The translations under genes were made by a program, and so were the position numbers. The notes under the pieces are model-generated. The model had not been told where the DNA came from. It saw nothing but the letters and a program-made list of their open reading frames with translations, and did no database searches. This document shows positions 50,083 to 60,845 of a stretch of DNA of 64,000 nt, piece by piece (positions within the stretch are counted from its first letter, which is position 1; the number at the start of each line of letters is the position of its first letter). Source of the DNA: Antedon bifida (lineage: Eukaryota; Echinodermata; Crinoidea; Comatulida; Antedonidae); contig OY727097.1 of assembly GCA_963402885.1 (NCBI GenBank), positions 23,126,001 to 23,190,000 of the forward strand, given 5' to 3'.

Positions 50083-50349
50083 CTGTAAAAAAAAAACGAA
50101 ACGAGTTTGCATCATGCTTAAGTATATTATTTTTTCGCTATTGATTTGCCATGCTTTATGGAAAATTGATAAAGAATAGAACAAATTAATTAGACAGTGT
50201 GACTATGAAATGAAGGAACTTATTATTTTATAAATTATGAAGTTCCTTCTTATCATAGTCAAAGTATCTATATATAAATTATGGTTAATTCTGACATAGG
50301 CGAGCACAATGCAAAAACTTCGGTACAAATCTCCGCCTTGGATACCTAC

Positions 50350-50456
50350 CTTATCTATCTCAGATGTACCGCGAAACGTAGATTTGATAACATTAGTTTT
50401 CACATCGACGCTATTGTTCCACTTTTGTCTTTTACAACGACAAAATTTAGCGTTAC
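50350..50456 (-). CDS. Possible upstream coding exon of caspase C2
   Basis: A 107-bp open stretch lies between acceptor TTCGATAG and donor ATAAG/GTAGGT. It enters in phase 1, like every C1/C3 linker exon, and leaves in phase 0, which fits the exon at 50082-49992. The encoded segment contains 'VDVKTNVIKSTFRGTSEIDK' and joins to 'VKHLGKGKKSYILDILFSD'. I do not recognise it; the alternating hydrophobic pattern is beta-rich and unlike a DED. Upstream, CCGGAAGTGACGTA and AAAATGGCC resemble ETS/CRE and YY1 promoter sites, so this could instead be a first exon of a separate transcript. Confidence 0.35.
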
Positions 50457-50519
50457 CTATCGAAATTTGTGGATATCACAGGGTTATTTTCACACACTCG
50501 CGCTGTTGTTCAACTGGCT

Positions 50520-50860
50520 TCCGGGTACGTCACTTCCGGCAAAATGGCCGTTGGTGGCGCCATTCAATATTAAATAAACAAATATTTTAGTGGTTCAACG
50601 TATCGTGAACTACTGAAATTAATTTGTTTTAGATATTCAACTAATCAATTATATTGATTAAAGGCATTTACTTTACGTGAACTACAATTTGTTTTAGTAA
50701 TTTAACTTTTATTGAAGGCCTTTACTTTTATGTGAACTACAATGTGATTCAACTGAATCGTGAACTACAATTTATTTGTTTTAGATATTCAAATATCAAT
50801 ATAAAGGCCTTTACTTAACGTGAAATACAATTTGTTTTAGTAATTTTACTAATTATCTAT
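50520..50860. repeat. Degenerate tandem repeat in C2 intron
   Basis: From 50600 to 50860, TTTGTTTTAGATATTCAA, GGCMTTTACTTWACGTGAA and ACAATTTGTTTTAGTAATTT recur in order, a period of about 150-165 bp in two main copies plus a partial one. It is non-coding. Confidence 0.65.
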
Positions 50861-52851
50861 GCTATTTATTAATCATTTTATCAAATTTAGGTGCGATTCA
50901 ATGTTACTATAGGAGGCAAGGCCTACCAGGGAAACACCTTTACTGTTTATCGATTATTTCTGTTGCTTGCTCTATTTATAATTATAAATGGTGTCTACTA
51001 CGACCGAAATATAAGTACGCTACGAAAGTTGTTATTTGATCATTTTGTTCCAAAATTAAAAAGATGCTGTTGTCATGATATATTGTGATACAAATGTTAA
51101 AGCCCCGCTCACTGTCACCCACGTTGATAAACTATGCTTTTGGTCTCTTGGTACGGTCACGTTAGAGACTGTTTCAGTGATTGATGACCCCTATTAACGG
51201 TTTCCTCCTGTGTGTAACGTTCAGATAATATATATAATAATATAATATATGTATACTGTTCTTTACAATTATATTATTTGCATTAATAACAATTGTTGTA
51301 ATACCAATTGTTGAAAGTTTTTACATCATTACAGGAAGAATTAATGTACATTTTGTTTACAAATAAATAAATCTATTGAATAACTTTTCCCCTGTACGTT
51401 CCTAACCACCGATTGCTGTCCATACATCATTACTGACAGGGGACGTAATCAATCATAATTGGTATACATTTCGCATCTTACCAAACTTATTTTCAGTACA
51501 GGTTCAAATCTCACACACACAAGACCGAATATAATAATTAGCCTATATTGTTCTCTATTCGTACATTTTTTAAACTCTAATTTGCTATATTACCCTGGAA
51601 GCGATATTTTTGGCGTACCTAATTTATGGACCACCATGAAACATCACAAAATATACATACATTACTCATCAGTCATATGCATAGGTGTCACCCGGGCTTC
51701 AATTTCCAGAGGGGTTGGTCATGTTTTCGAGGACCATTCGGGTACACCCTCTAGTATCTAAATAATTTGTACATTATGCTAAATTGTTTTGCTATTTTTT
51801 GAGGGGGATTTTTTAATTGTTCGTTTTATGCAAAAAACAAAGCAAGGACAAAGATACAGATGTATATTAAATGTTAATGTATTAACGAGATTCTCTTTTT
51901 TGTGACTGCATGTTTTTCAAACATTTATTTTACAGTGAGCACTAATAATATTTGTGATGACTCTGCACAATTATATTTATTAATTTTAGAATTAAAACAA
52001 AATTATACACTGAAATATAAAAAACACAGTATGCCTATTAACCTTTTCTTCCTTCTAATATAAATGCTGTATAATGTATTTTAGTCTAGGCAATATACAT
52101 CTATTTTTTTTTATCTTTTATGGTTAACCACCACTTTTATTCATTCAATGTTACATAAACAACAATTACAGAATCTCTATACATCTATTTATAGATTTGT
52201 GTCTACTGCATTGTACTATAATACTGTACTATCTTTTTGATTACCCAACCTTACAATCGTTATAAAGGTACCTGCTGTACAGTTGGTTTTGTAAATAGGA
52301 GTGATTACTAAGCGGCACGTGTATGTATGTCTGAATTTTGTTTGAAAGAGCTTTCCAAGACAAATTAGAAACAGGAATTGAGTTTATTGATTCACAGACA
52401 ATAACACATTTTTAAAATATATTAATTTCAAAAACAGGATGTTATATTATTTTTTAAAAAATGATTAAGCAATTTAGAGAACTTGAAATTGAATTACCTT
52501 TTAAGAAGTTTTTATTAATTTGAGGGATGATGTTTATCCCAAACGATAATCACAATAATTCAAAATTATTTTCCTATGATTTATCTGAATTTTCATACAC
52601 ATACAGTTAAAGTGTTAATTTATTGCAAATTCGGAATAAAAATTTAGTTAGGTGTATTTTCATTTACATTTATAAATTTTATAAAAGTAAAAGTACTTAT
52701 TAGTAATTATAAATCGGGTTACACCAAAATGATATCAAGAAAATAATAATTTAACTTTTCTCCATTGTGTCGCCTAAATACTGTTTTATTATTATATTAT
52801 TACGGTATATGAGCTGTGTAAGTATAATTATAATAAGCAAAAATAGTTTAC
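50861..52851. other. Putative long 5' intron of caspase C2
   Basis: This AT-rich stretch has no recognised gene. An AAAATTCC-free, low-complexity AT tract lies around 51225-51250. A start exon for C2 should lie here or just downstream if C2 follows the C1/C3 plan, but none could be fixed with confidence. Confidence 0.4.
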
Positions 52852-53075
52852 CTTTATTGTAGACAAGTTGTGTTTTTAGATATAGGAACGATTTCCACTT
52901 CGCTGCGTTTGATAAAAACAATAATTACTGAACACCCATCACATATATATAATATTAAGGAGGAAATAAGATAATAATTGTTTCCTCTATTTTAGAATAA
53001 ACATACGTATGTATGGCTAGATTTAAACCACAGAAATAGAACCAATGACTAGAATTCAGACATGCGCATTGGTTT
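52852..53075 (-). promoter_or_regulatory. Caspase C2 5' untranslated exon and promoter
   Basis: Minus-strand exon ending TCTACAATAAAG/GTAAAC at 52852 contains ACGCAGCGAAGTGGAAATCG, closely matching AACGGAACGAAGTGGAATTC upstream of C3. Further upstream are GGGTGTTCAG, GAGGAAACAATTATTATC and CATTGGTT, in the same order as at C3. Confidence 0.55.
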
Positions 53076-53544
53076 TTATTAATTTTGAAATTTATTTGTA
53101 ATATGTACATTCAAGACAAAAATGATATTCATTTTAACCCATTTTCGTTGTCCCCTTTCGGTGCCTGTCCATCTTTCCTTTTAATTTTTGGATCGGAACA
53201 CCTCACGTGATTTCGATATTTCTTCTCTTTTCTTAAGGTACCATGGACATTTATTTGCACAATCAATGTCATTACAGCATATAAATAAATGTTGTAAAAT
53301 GTTTTTGGTTATATGGCTTATTTTTCGTTTTTGCTTTTTAATTTCATATAATGTAGACTATTATTTTATTTTTATTTTTTTTTAAACCATATTTAATGAG
53401 GGTGATCCATCCAGCTATTGCTCATCATTAGGACCCTCAGAGGTTCACAAGACAAACATATACACAAGATGCTCTACAAAACAAAGTCTTATTACAAGTC
53501 TTTGGGAGTGGAGTAATTTGGTCCTTAGAAAAAATCCTGACATG

Positions 53545-53622
53545 TGACGGGACTTGAACCCAGGACCCTTGGAGTGGTAGCCAAGCATCATAACCACCAA
53601 GCCACAACTCCACTCAAAAGAT
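53545..53622 (-). mobile_element. tRNA-derived SINE fragment
   Basis: On the minus strand the order is GTGGCTTGGTGGTTATGATG (A-box-like), an anticodon-arm-like stretch, then CTGGGTTCAAGTCCCG (B-box). The layout is tRNA-like but no aminoacyl stem pairs across the ends, so it is called a SINE. Confidence 0.6.
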
Positions 53623-53905
53623 GTATTGTCCCCCAAAAACATGAAAAATGAAGATTAATTAAATCAGACTTTGAACAGATCAATTTGTAGTTTTAATAAA
53701 GTTAATCACTTCCATAAAAAACAAAATGTTTTCACTTATAAAATAACATAATAAAGGGTAAATTTAACCAAAAATCTATTGCCTGGCAGCCAATTTTACC
53801 TTTTTTGCTTTCAATTACAGTTTTTTAAAGGTAAATACATTTTTAGATCCAATTTTTGGTCAAAGTGGATAACTATTATGTGACAATAAAATTGCATATT
53901 CAACA
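53623..53905 (+). mobile_element. MITE family C, copy with left terminus
   Basis: It starts near GATGTATTGTCCCCC, then AAGTTAATCACTTCC, AACCAAAAATCTATTGCCTGG, AATTACAGTTTTTTAAAGG and CAAAGTGGATAACTATTATG, in the same order as 56755-57030. Confidence 0.7.
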
Positions 53906-54183
53906 AATAATATATAAAATAAATAAAATAATATAAAAATAAATAATATCAATAATAATAATATAATGTTAGTTAAAATTAACTGATAGAATTACTTTAA
54001 ACATCTGTTTTTTAAATTTGATTTGTTATAGGTCTACATCCTGTAATAAGATATGTGTTGATGTTTTGTTATTCATCTAGTGTATTCCCACTAACTTAAC
54101 GTATTTGAAGTTCGCAAAATTGTTTAGTATTATTATTATTAAAGCTATTGTTCTGAGAATAGTGTATTGTATTTGTTCATAGA

Positions 54184-54435
54184 AGAGCATATATTATCCT
54201 AAATCCGGAAAGTTTGAAATATTTGTACCAGTTAGTACATCAAAAAATTGGTACTACAGAAGAACTACCATATCCTATAACACTAGGTCTATTGTTCCTC
54301 AGTCATGTGAACGGAAAAATACATAATGTGTCTATAATAAAGGGAAACTATCCTTCCGAAATTCAACCGTCATTATTGATTTATCCTACATTTACAGATG
54401 AACTTTTAATTGGCTTGTACCATGATTGGAATTAA
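54184..54435 (+). other. Unrecognised open segment ending in stop
   Basis: An open stretch runs from about 54184 to the TAA at 54433-54435, with protein-like composition ('SHVNGKIHNVSII', 'YPSEIQPSLLIYP', 'GLYHDWN'). It may start after an AG at 54182-54183. No partner exon or family was recognised. It could be a gene fragment, a transposon-carried piece or chance. Confidence 0.25.
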
Positions 54436-54599
54436 CCTACCTCGCTGAAACAAAGAAAGATCAAATTGATCTTTTTAGTTATTTTTATTAACGAATCAGG
54501 ATCTCCGAAGAGATACTTTTATATATATAATCACATCAGGCACAGAACAAAAATTCTAAACCGCCCGGTGATATATTCAAATTTAATTAATTAATTTGA

Positions 54600-55240
54600 A
54601 AAGATAAAGATGAGGAAAGAAAGAGAGAAAAGGTCGCCCCAAGCGCATGTTTCGCTCTAATTTTTCCTCCGAGTTCTTTTATAATTTCGTCTGTAATCCG
54701 TTTGTACTTTGAGGTAGTAGTAATAGTACTTTTCTGCACTTGGGTAACAAATAAACCTCTAAATATACTTGGCCCAGAGTGGTGCAATTGCGGTTGGCGT
54801 TACCATTCCCAGCGGAAGTAGAATGGGTATTGGAAATGTATTCAACCGAATCAGGCAAGGGTTGATCCTGTTGATTGACTTTATTTTAATTATCAGCCTT
54901 ATCCACGAAGATGGTTTCTACAGCAGTTGAAGCTTGTAGAAAGTCTGCATCTGGATTAAATGGATATTTACCTGTTGCAGAAAACCAGCTTATAGCATAC
55001 GCGTTTTTCAATATTCCGCGAAAGTAAACCGTGTTATTTTCCTTGCATGGACTTTTCTTGAGCTTTTCACATGCCTTGTGGTATTCGGATTTCAGTGACC
55101 GAAACAAAATTATCCAGAGGTTTGTTGTGTGCGGTGGGAGGCAATACAAATGTATGTCGTTTTCTTTTGCATACTTGATGAGTTGATTGTGATTTTATAA
55201 TTGTGATTAGTAGCACAGGCGAATAACACCAACATGAGGA
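54600..55240 (-). pseudogene. Decayed pogo/Tigger-type transposase fragment
   Basis: The minus-strand frame at 55149-54886 contains 'LPPHTTN', 'FRSLKSEYHKACEKLKK' and 'WFSATGKYPFNPDA', the C-terminal signature of the DDE transposases of the pogo/Tigger/jerky group. Upstream in a neighbouring frame 'QLIKYAKENDIH' continues the domain. The N-terminal HTH and the first catalytic Asp residues are absent. A further open stretch at 54787-54587 may be its tail. It is a DNA transposon fossil. Confidence 0.6.
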
Positions 55241-55735
55241 ACAAAACACTTTCTAAAACACATGTCAAACAACTCAACCATGATAACATTTCATTTTATT
55301 TAGTGTCAAAACGATAGATACATTTACAAGGAACAAGAAAAAACAAACACAACCAGACAGAAAAAATGATTACCAGAAATGTAATCCTTATCTAGTAGGT
55401 CTCCTGCTATTGGGTCGCACTGATTATGGAAAACATTTAGAATATAAAAATGTGTATAGACATTAACAAATATAACTTTAGAATTAATAAGACATAGCTT
55501 AACAAGTTTGTATGCATTATTCGTAATGTTTGACTTTATTATTCTGATAATGCAGTCGGGAGGATAAGTTATTACAAATTCAGAAATTAATTATAACATG
55601 TAATGTATGTAATGTATATATTGCTATCATTTATAATGTTTACGTCCAATAACTCGACAAGTAAAGTGATGATTATCTATCACAAGCAGACAAAATAGAC
55701 GGCTGCTTTGAAAAGCAGGAGAAAAGCTTGCTTAT

Positions 55736-58700
55736 TTATACGCTGGGGAAGTATAGATCTTTCCTTAAAGTGTACTGTGGAGCTGGAGCCTGCTTCTTAT
55801 CCTCTAAACCCCATTTACCAACTTCATAATTTACTTGTGTTAGAATATCTAGTATGTGATCGGTGTCATGGCGTTCTTCCAAATATTTTGTCAGATTTTT
55901 AATGAAGAGTGAACCAGTCTTGGGCCTAAATGATTTCTTTAGAGGTGTTGTCGAGTATCCAAATAAGAAATCGGCGTAATCAAAATATTTGTGAAGAGAA
56001 TCATCCTTTTCGTCCTTGTCTCGGCACGCTTGTATAAAGAATACTTTTGGTTTTGCATTCAGACTTTCACACTTATCAGATCGTAAATTGCCGGCAAGTT
56101 GTAATATATTACACATTTCTCCATCACTACCAGCAACGTCTCCAAGTCTACCGTGAGACAACAGACAGCAAACAAAGCAATCGTATTGTGAATGATCTCG
56201 TCTTCGCATTTCGTCCATCACATCCTTCATCTCCTGAGCACTTTGATCGCGTTTCACTTCGACAATGAATCCCAAATTTTTAAAAACACGCTTCAGCTTA
56301 TCTGTTGAGAAACATACTATACAATTATTATCACAGCAGGTATATTGTTTTATTTGTTATGATACCTAAAATTGAATGCTGGAAAAATATTTTTTACAGC
56401 TTTTTAAGTGTCTAAATAATATACTTTCGTTTATTCTTATTAACACGTAACGTATAATACCTATTGGTAATCAAACACAGGATTACAGGATGCCTGTAAT
56501 TCCCAAAAAGAAATTCAACAATCCTTATTATACCTTCATCAATTTCAGAACTAGTTCTTTCTTTTCCTTTTTCTGGAAACTTAATGTTGTTTATTATTAG
56601 GCATATTCCACGAGGAATGCTGGTCATTTTGTATTTAGGCCTGTCACCACCTGGTATAATATAAAACGTCAATTATTCAATATACTAATTAAAAATATGA
56701 TTGATCTGTCTGAAATTATAATATTCGTGCATGCAGTTAAAGTTGTAGACCTGAACAATTAAAATCAATAACATACTTTGAATAGACCATTTTGTAATTT
56801 TAACAAAGTTAATCACTTCCGTAGAAAATACCTGGAAAAAATCATGCTTTCAATATACAATGACAAAATAAACCAAAAATCCATTGGCTGGCAGTCAATA
56901 TTCTTTGCTTTAAATTACAGTTTTTTAAGGTAAATCATTTTAGATCTAATTTTTGGTCAAAGTGTATAACTATTATGTTATATTAAAATGAAATATTCAA
57001 TAAAATATGTCAGGGGACAATATACCTTCAAACAAATAGCTGTCTAACTGTTTTTAACTCGTTTAGAAATGACCATATTCATTTTTGACAAAATGACTAT
57101 AATCACTTCCGTACTCTGTTTAACATGAATATGCAGAGTCTTCAATAGAAAGTGAAAACATATTAATACTTTAAGTTCTAAAATTAAATATATTAACTAT
57201 TTCGCAAATACCAATGCTATGTGTAAATAGCCACACTCGAAAGGCATTGGTTGTAACAAGATTTATTGACAACGGAAAATATTATTTAGACTATTTAGAA
57301 TAAAACAATAATTTTCTGTTCTCCTAATATACTAAAAATAATTATAGAATAAACTATACTTATTTTATGATACTAAATAAGAATAAAGATGGTCAAAATA
57401 TTTAAGGCGACAGACACTTCTTGTTAATTTGAATGTTCAAAAACAGAGAAAGTACTACTTTATACCTTGTTTGGTCACCGTGGATTCAATCGACAACTCA
57501 TGATGGAAGGAATGCACAAGATGGTCTAAGTCTGTTGTTATCTCGCTTTGGCTATCTATGAGAAGTTAAAAAACAAATAAACATTTCAATTAACTTAACA
57601 AACAGGAAGTTACGTAAATTATACTGTACCTTTTAAATGTATACAACATTTAGGAAAATAATCGGTTGGGTATTTTTGGTTCACCACTACTATCGTATGT
57701 AGGAAGAAATAAATAATGTGGGCTATAATATTGAGGGTTGAATATTATAGTATTTGTTTTCGTCATACACACAATTATTATTTATGTAATTTACTAATAG
57801 TTGGTTTTAATATAAAAAGATACCGTTTCTGGTGAATTCCTAAAAGAATGTTTATTAATAAAAACAATTTTAATTTTTAATATCAATTGTATGTATATAA
57901 CTAGAAATATTTGTGACAAATGTGCCTTATAAAATATCATAATTTTCACTCAGTCATTATAAACCACGTACATGAGGATAGATTATTTTATATAACACCT
58001 AAATCAATTCCTGTCATTTGATTGGACGATTGTAGGTCACATGGCTTTCAATAGTACACGTTGAAATATAACCTTTCTCATTCACCTCATGTCATTTTTT
58101 GTACACTCATAAACATTCAGTATTTGTATAATATATAATGTAGAAACAGTGTGTATATGATAATGACAGCAGCCTACAATACATTACCTTGCTGCACTGG
58201 ATTGAAATTACCCATGTTATCTGAAAATATATAACATACCGTACATTTTAGGAACATTAGGAACATACAGTTAAGTTGGCATACCTCAAGATTGCCATTG
58301 AAACTGCATAAGATCTATTTTTTCTACATTTATATCATCTTTCCCCATTAACCTGCTCAGTATATTTTTTTTTCTCAGAAAATCAATGGAACATGATCAA
58401 TAATTCACGTTTATTTTGTAAACGTCGTTAAACTAGGTTAAATTAGCTTGACGAATTAAAAAGCACAAACTGTATTCATGCTTGTCAGAAAATGTCATTG
58501 CGGTAAACTGGGATTGGAAATTTAGATTCAGAAATTAAATGTTCTACGTGACGCTAACATTATTTTAATACCAAGTATAAACAAAATCTTGTTATCATAT
58601 TTTTAATGTTGTAATCCTACTTCTAGAACGATATAATTATCAGTTCCACATATATTTTGTTTCAGCCTTGTTCATTTGAGTACAAAGGAATAATTTTTCT

Positions 58701-58899
58701 TTAGCCTATAGCGATTTACAGTATAATATTTGGTAATAACTGGCAAAATAATATACTTTAAGGCTGTGGCTTGTATATACAGTTTTTAAGAATCTGATTA
58801 TGATAAATCAGATAAATCAATATTAACTAAATAATCTCCTTTGGAAAACCTACCAGAGTGTGCTGAAAGATCCCCACAAGAATCATCAAAACTAGCCAT
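55736..58899 (-). CDS. Caspase C3: short-prodomain caspase-8-like protease (283 aa)
   Basis: Five minus-strand exons: 58899-58854, 58220-58188, 57555-57466, 56650-56534 and 56301-55736 (852 nt, 284 codons). Exon 1 begins 'MASFDDSCG', like C1's 'MANFDIEYK', but ends after 15 codons, so no DED is encoded. Two phase 1-1 exons give a short linker with 'HLVHSFHHELS'. The caspase domain has 'SIPRGICLIINNIKF', catalytic His145 in 'CCLLSHG', Cys188 in 'FIQACR' and 'KSFRPKTG' in place of the usual SYR block. As in C1 and C2 the QACxG glycine is missing (Asp here). It is probably an active protease that cannot be recruited by a DED. The start follows an acceptor TTTGTAG four bases upstream. Confidence 0.85.
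56755..57030 (+). mobile_element. MITE family C, best-preserved copy
   Basis: AAGTTAATCACTTCCGTAG, ACCAAAAATCCATTGGCTGG, AATTACAGTTTTTTAAGG, TTTTTGGTCAAAGTGTATAAC and the end AGGGGACAATATACC are all present. It lies in a caspase C3 intron. Confidence 0.75.
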
Positions 58900-59137
58900 A
58901 TTACTACAAAAGTATAGAAATAGTTTATTAAAGTGAATTTGTATAGCCAGGTACCATCCAAGCTTTGAATTGGCCATTGTTGTTGTTTGTTTTGTTTCAC
59001 GTAAGTTTCTAATTGTGTTTTTCATAATAATTTACTTGTTTTAGTTTTTGTTCTCATGGCTTGCCGATGATATAACGGTGTAAATATATGATTATATCCT
59101 AATATAAGATATCTTTGTTAAAAATTAATAGTTTTAC

Positions 59138-59340
59138 CTTTTTTGTAGAGAGTTTCTGTCCTTATAGTTATAAGAATGAATTCCACTTCGTTCCGTTTAA
59201 ATATATAATAACACCCTGACGACAAAATACCATGGATGTAATAAAAGATATTAATAATTTCCTTCTTCCGTTGGAATAAGTATATCAGCATGAATAGCTT
59301 TGAACCTAGACAAATAAAAACCAATAATACACAAGCCCCA
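59138..59340 (-). promoter_or_regulatory. Caspase C3 5' untranslated exon and promoter
   Basis: The exon ends CTACAAAAAAG/GTAAAA at 59138 and would splice to TTTTGTAG/TAATATGG at the C3 start. It carries AACGGAACGAAGTGGAATTC. Upstream on the minus strand are GGGTGTTATTATATATTT, GAAGGAAATTATTAATATC and TATTGGTTTTTATTTG, shared in order with C1 and C2. Confidence 0.6.
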
Positions 59341-60845
59341 ATTTATGTTTCAGCTCACGGTGTAACATCGTCATAATATTAATATAGAACCACCGTTGTT
59401 GGCTAATCCACAAAATGAGTAAAGTAATGAAACGCAATTCTGTCAAATATAAACACAAATGATAATAACCATGGCTACACTAATTTTACAATAATCCAGT
59501 TTGACATTTGACCTGAAATATTTCTAATGAAACACAATGATACCTGATTTATTAGGTCAAGTTCAATATTGAATATCGAAACGTGACAGGCTATAGGCGC
59601 TTGACCTTTGACAAGGTCGCCTAAAATTTAAAATTTAAACTTACGATACTTAGTATTGTATGTTCTGGAATAGCCGCTCCATAATTTCTTTGATTTTCTT
59701 CCTTATAGGCCTATCTATATAGCCTACACAACTTACAGTTTTCGATTATTCGGGAAATCTTATCATGACTTATTATTATTTATATTTTTAGTGAAACAGA
59801 AACGTAAACAAATAAAAAAAATAGGTTAAGGGAGTACAGGTAAAAGATGTGAATATTATTAAATCAAATTTGCTATCACACTCGAAAATCGACCACTATT
59901 TTGTAGCGTTTTATGCTTATAGATACTAGGAATAATAACATTAATGTTTTCATTTGCGAGTAGGCTTACCACTTTTATTTCAACGTAAAATCATACATTA
60001 CAATAATGCTAACAAATAGAAATACGTAACACTCTGAATTGTTTTTCATCTATAAAAATTTCCTTTATTAATTGTTTTTTCTCATCATTTTTGTTTTAGT
60101 TGTTTTTCTCGTAGCTATCATATTACACATATCACATGTTTTTGTATTATAATACCACAATATATCACGTTACAACCTTGTACATTTCACCTCTAATTCT
60201 TATTTCCATATTTAAACAGTTTTTTTTTATTGAATGCATGGTTTTTAACATGAACAATAATAATAACGGTTGGCAGTTGTCAAATCGACTGTGTAATATT
60301 AAGTTTGCAATATTTTCTCAATATTCTTAATACAATAAAAAAACTGTATTTTTAAGTTTTACTACTTTACACAGGTAACAATTTGACTTTATTTTATATT
60401 ACATAGGGTTCTTTAAAGAATTACTTTTTTAAAATGTTTTATAAATGTTCGCATCCTTGGCTCAATTGATTTCTTTAGTACGTTTTTTAATTTAACTTTA
60501 ACAGGACACGTCAGTAATAAATCGGTGAATAACCATATACATTTAAGATACAAAATAATACCTAGTGGTAGGTGATTTCTAAAACAAGTTATATGTTAAT
60601 AATTAAATGAAATTATTGAACAAGTATACTAAAGATAAAGCATAGGAGTCAGTCACGTCGACTATGACTTCGACATGATTTCATTATTTGAGGCATTGCA
60701 CATGCGCATCGTCTTCTTCCTCGGTCTTCTTATTCGATGTGCACCTCAAAACATGTTAAAATTAACGGCGTCCACGTTCGGATTATTTAAAAGTTCCTAC
60801 ATACATTAAATCATATGGTAGGTTGCCATCGTTTTTGGTCGTCAT
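59341..60845. other. Intergenic region between C3 and the death-domain gene
   Basis: AT-rich sequence with short homopolymer runs. No gene, long repeat or clear transposon is seen. Confidence 0.6.

Larger units (their letters stand above)
53076..55735. other. Intergenic region between caspases C2 and C3
   Basis: It holds a tRNA-derived SINE, a MITE family C copy, an unrecognised plus-strand open segment and a worn pogo/Tigger transposase fragment, listed separately. The rest is AT-rich with nothing recognised. Confidence 0.6.

Noticed and set aside
50203-50590. Plus-strand open frames opposite the possible C2 exon
   Set aside because: They are antisense to an in-phase exon candidate, lack splice partners and show no recognisable domain.
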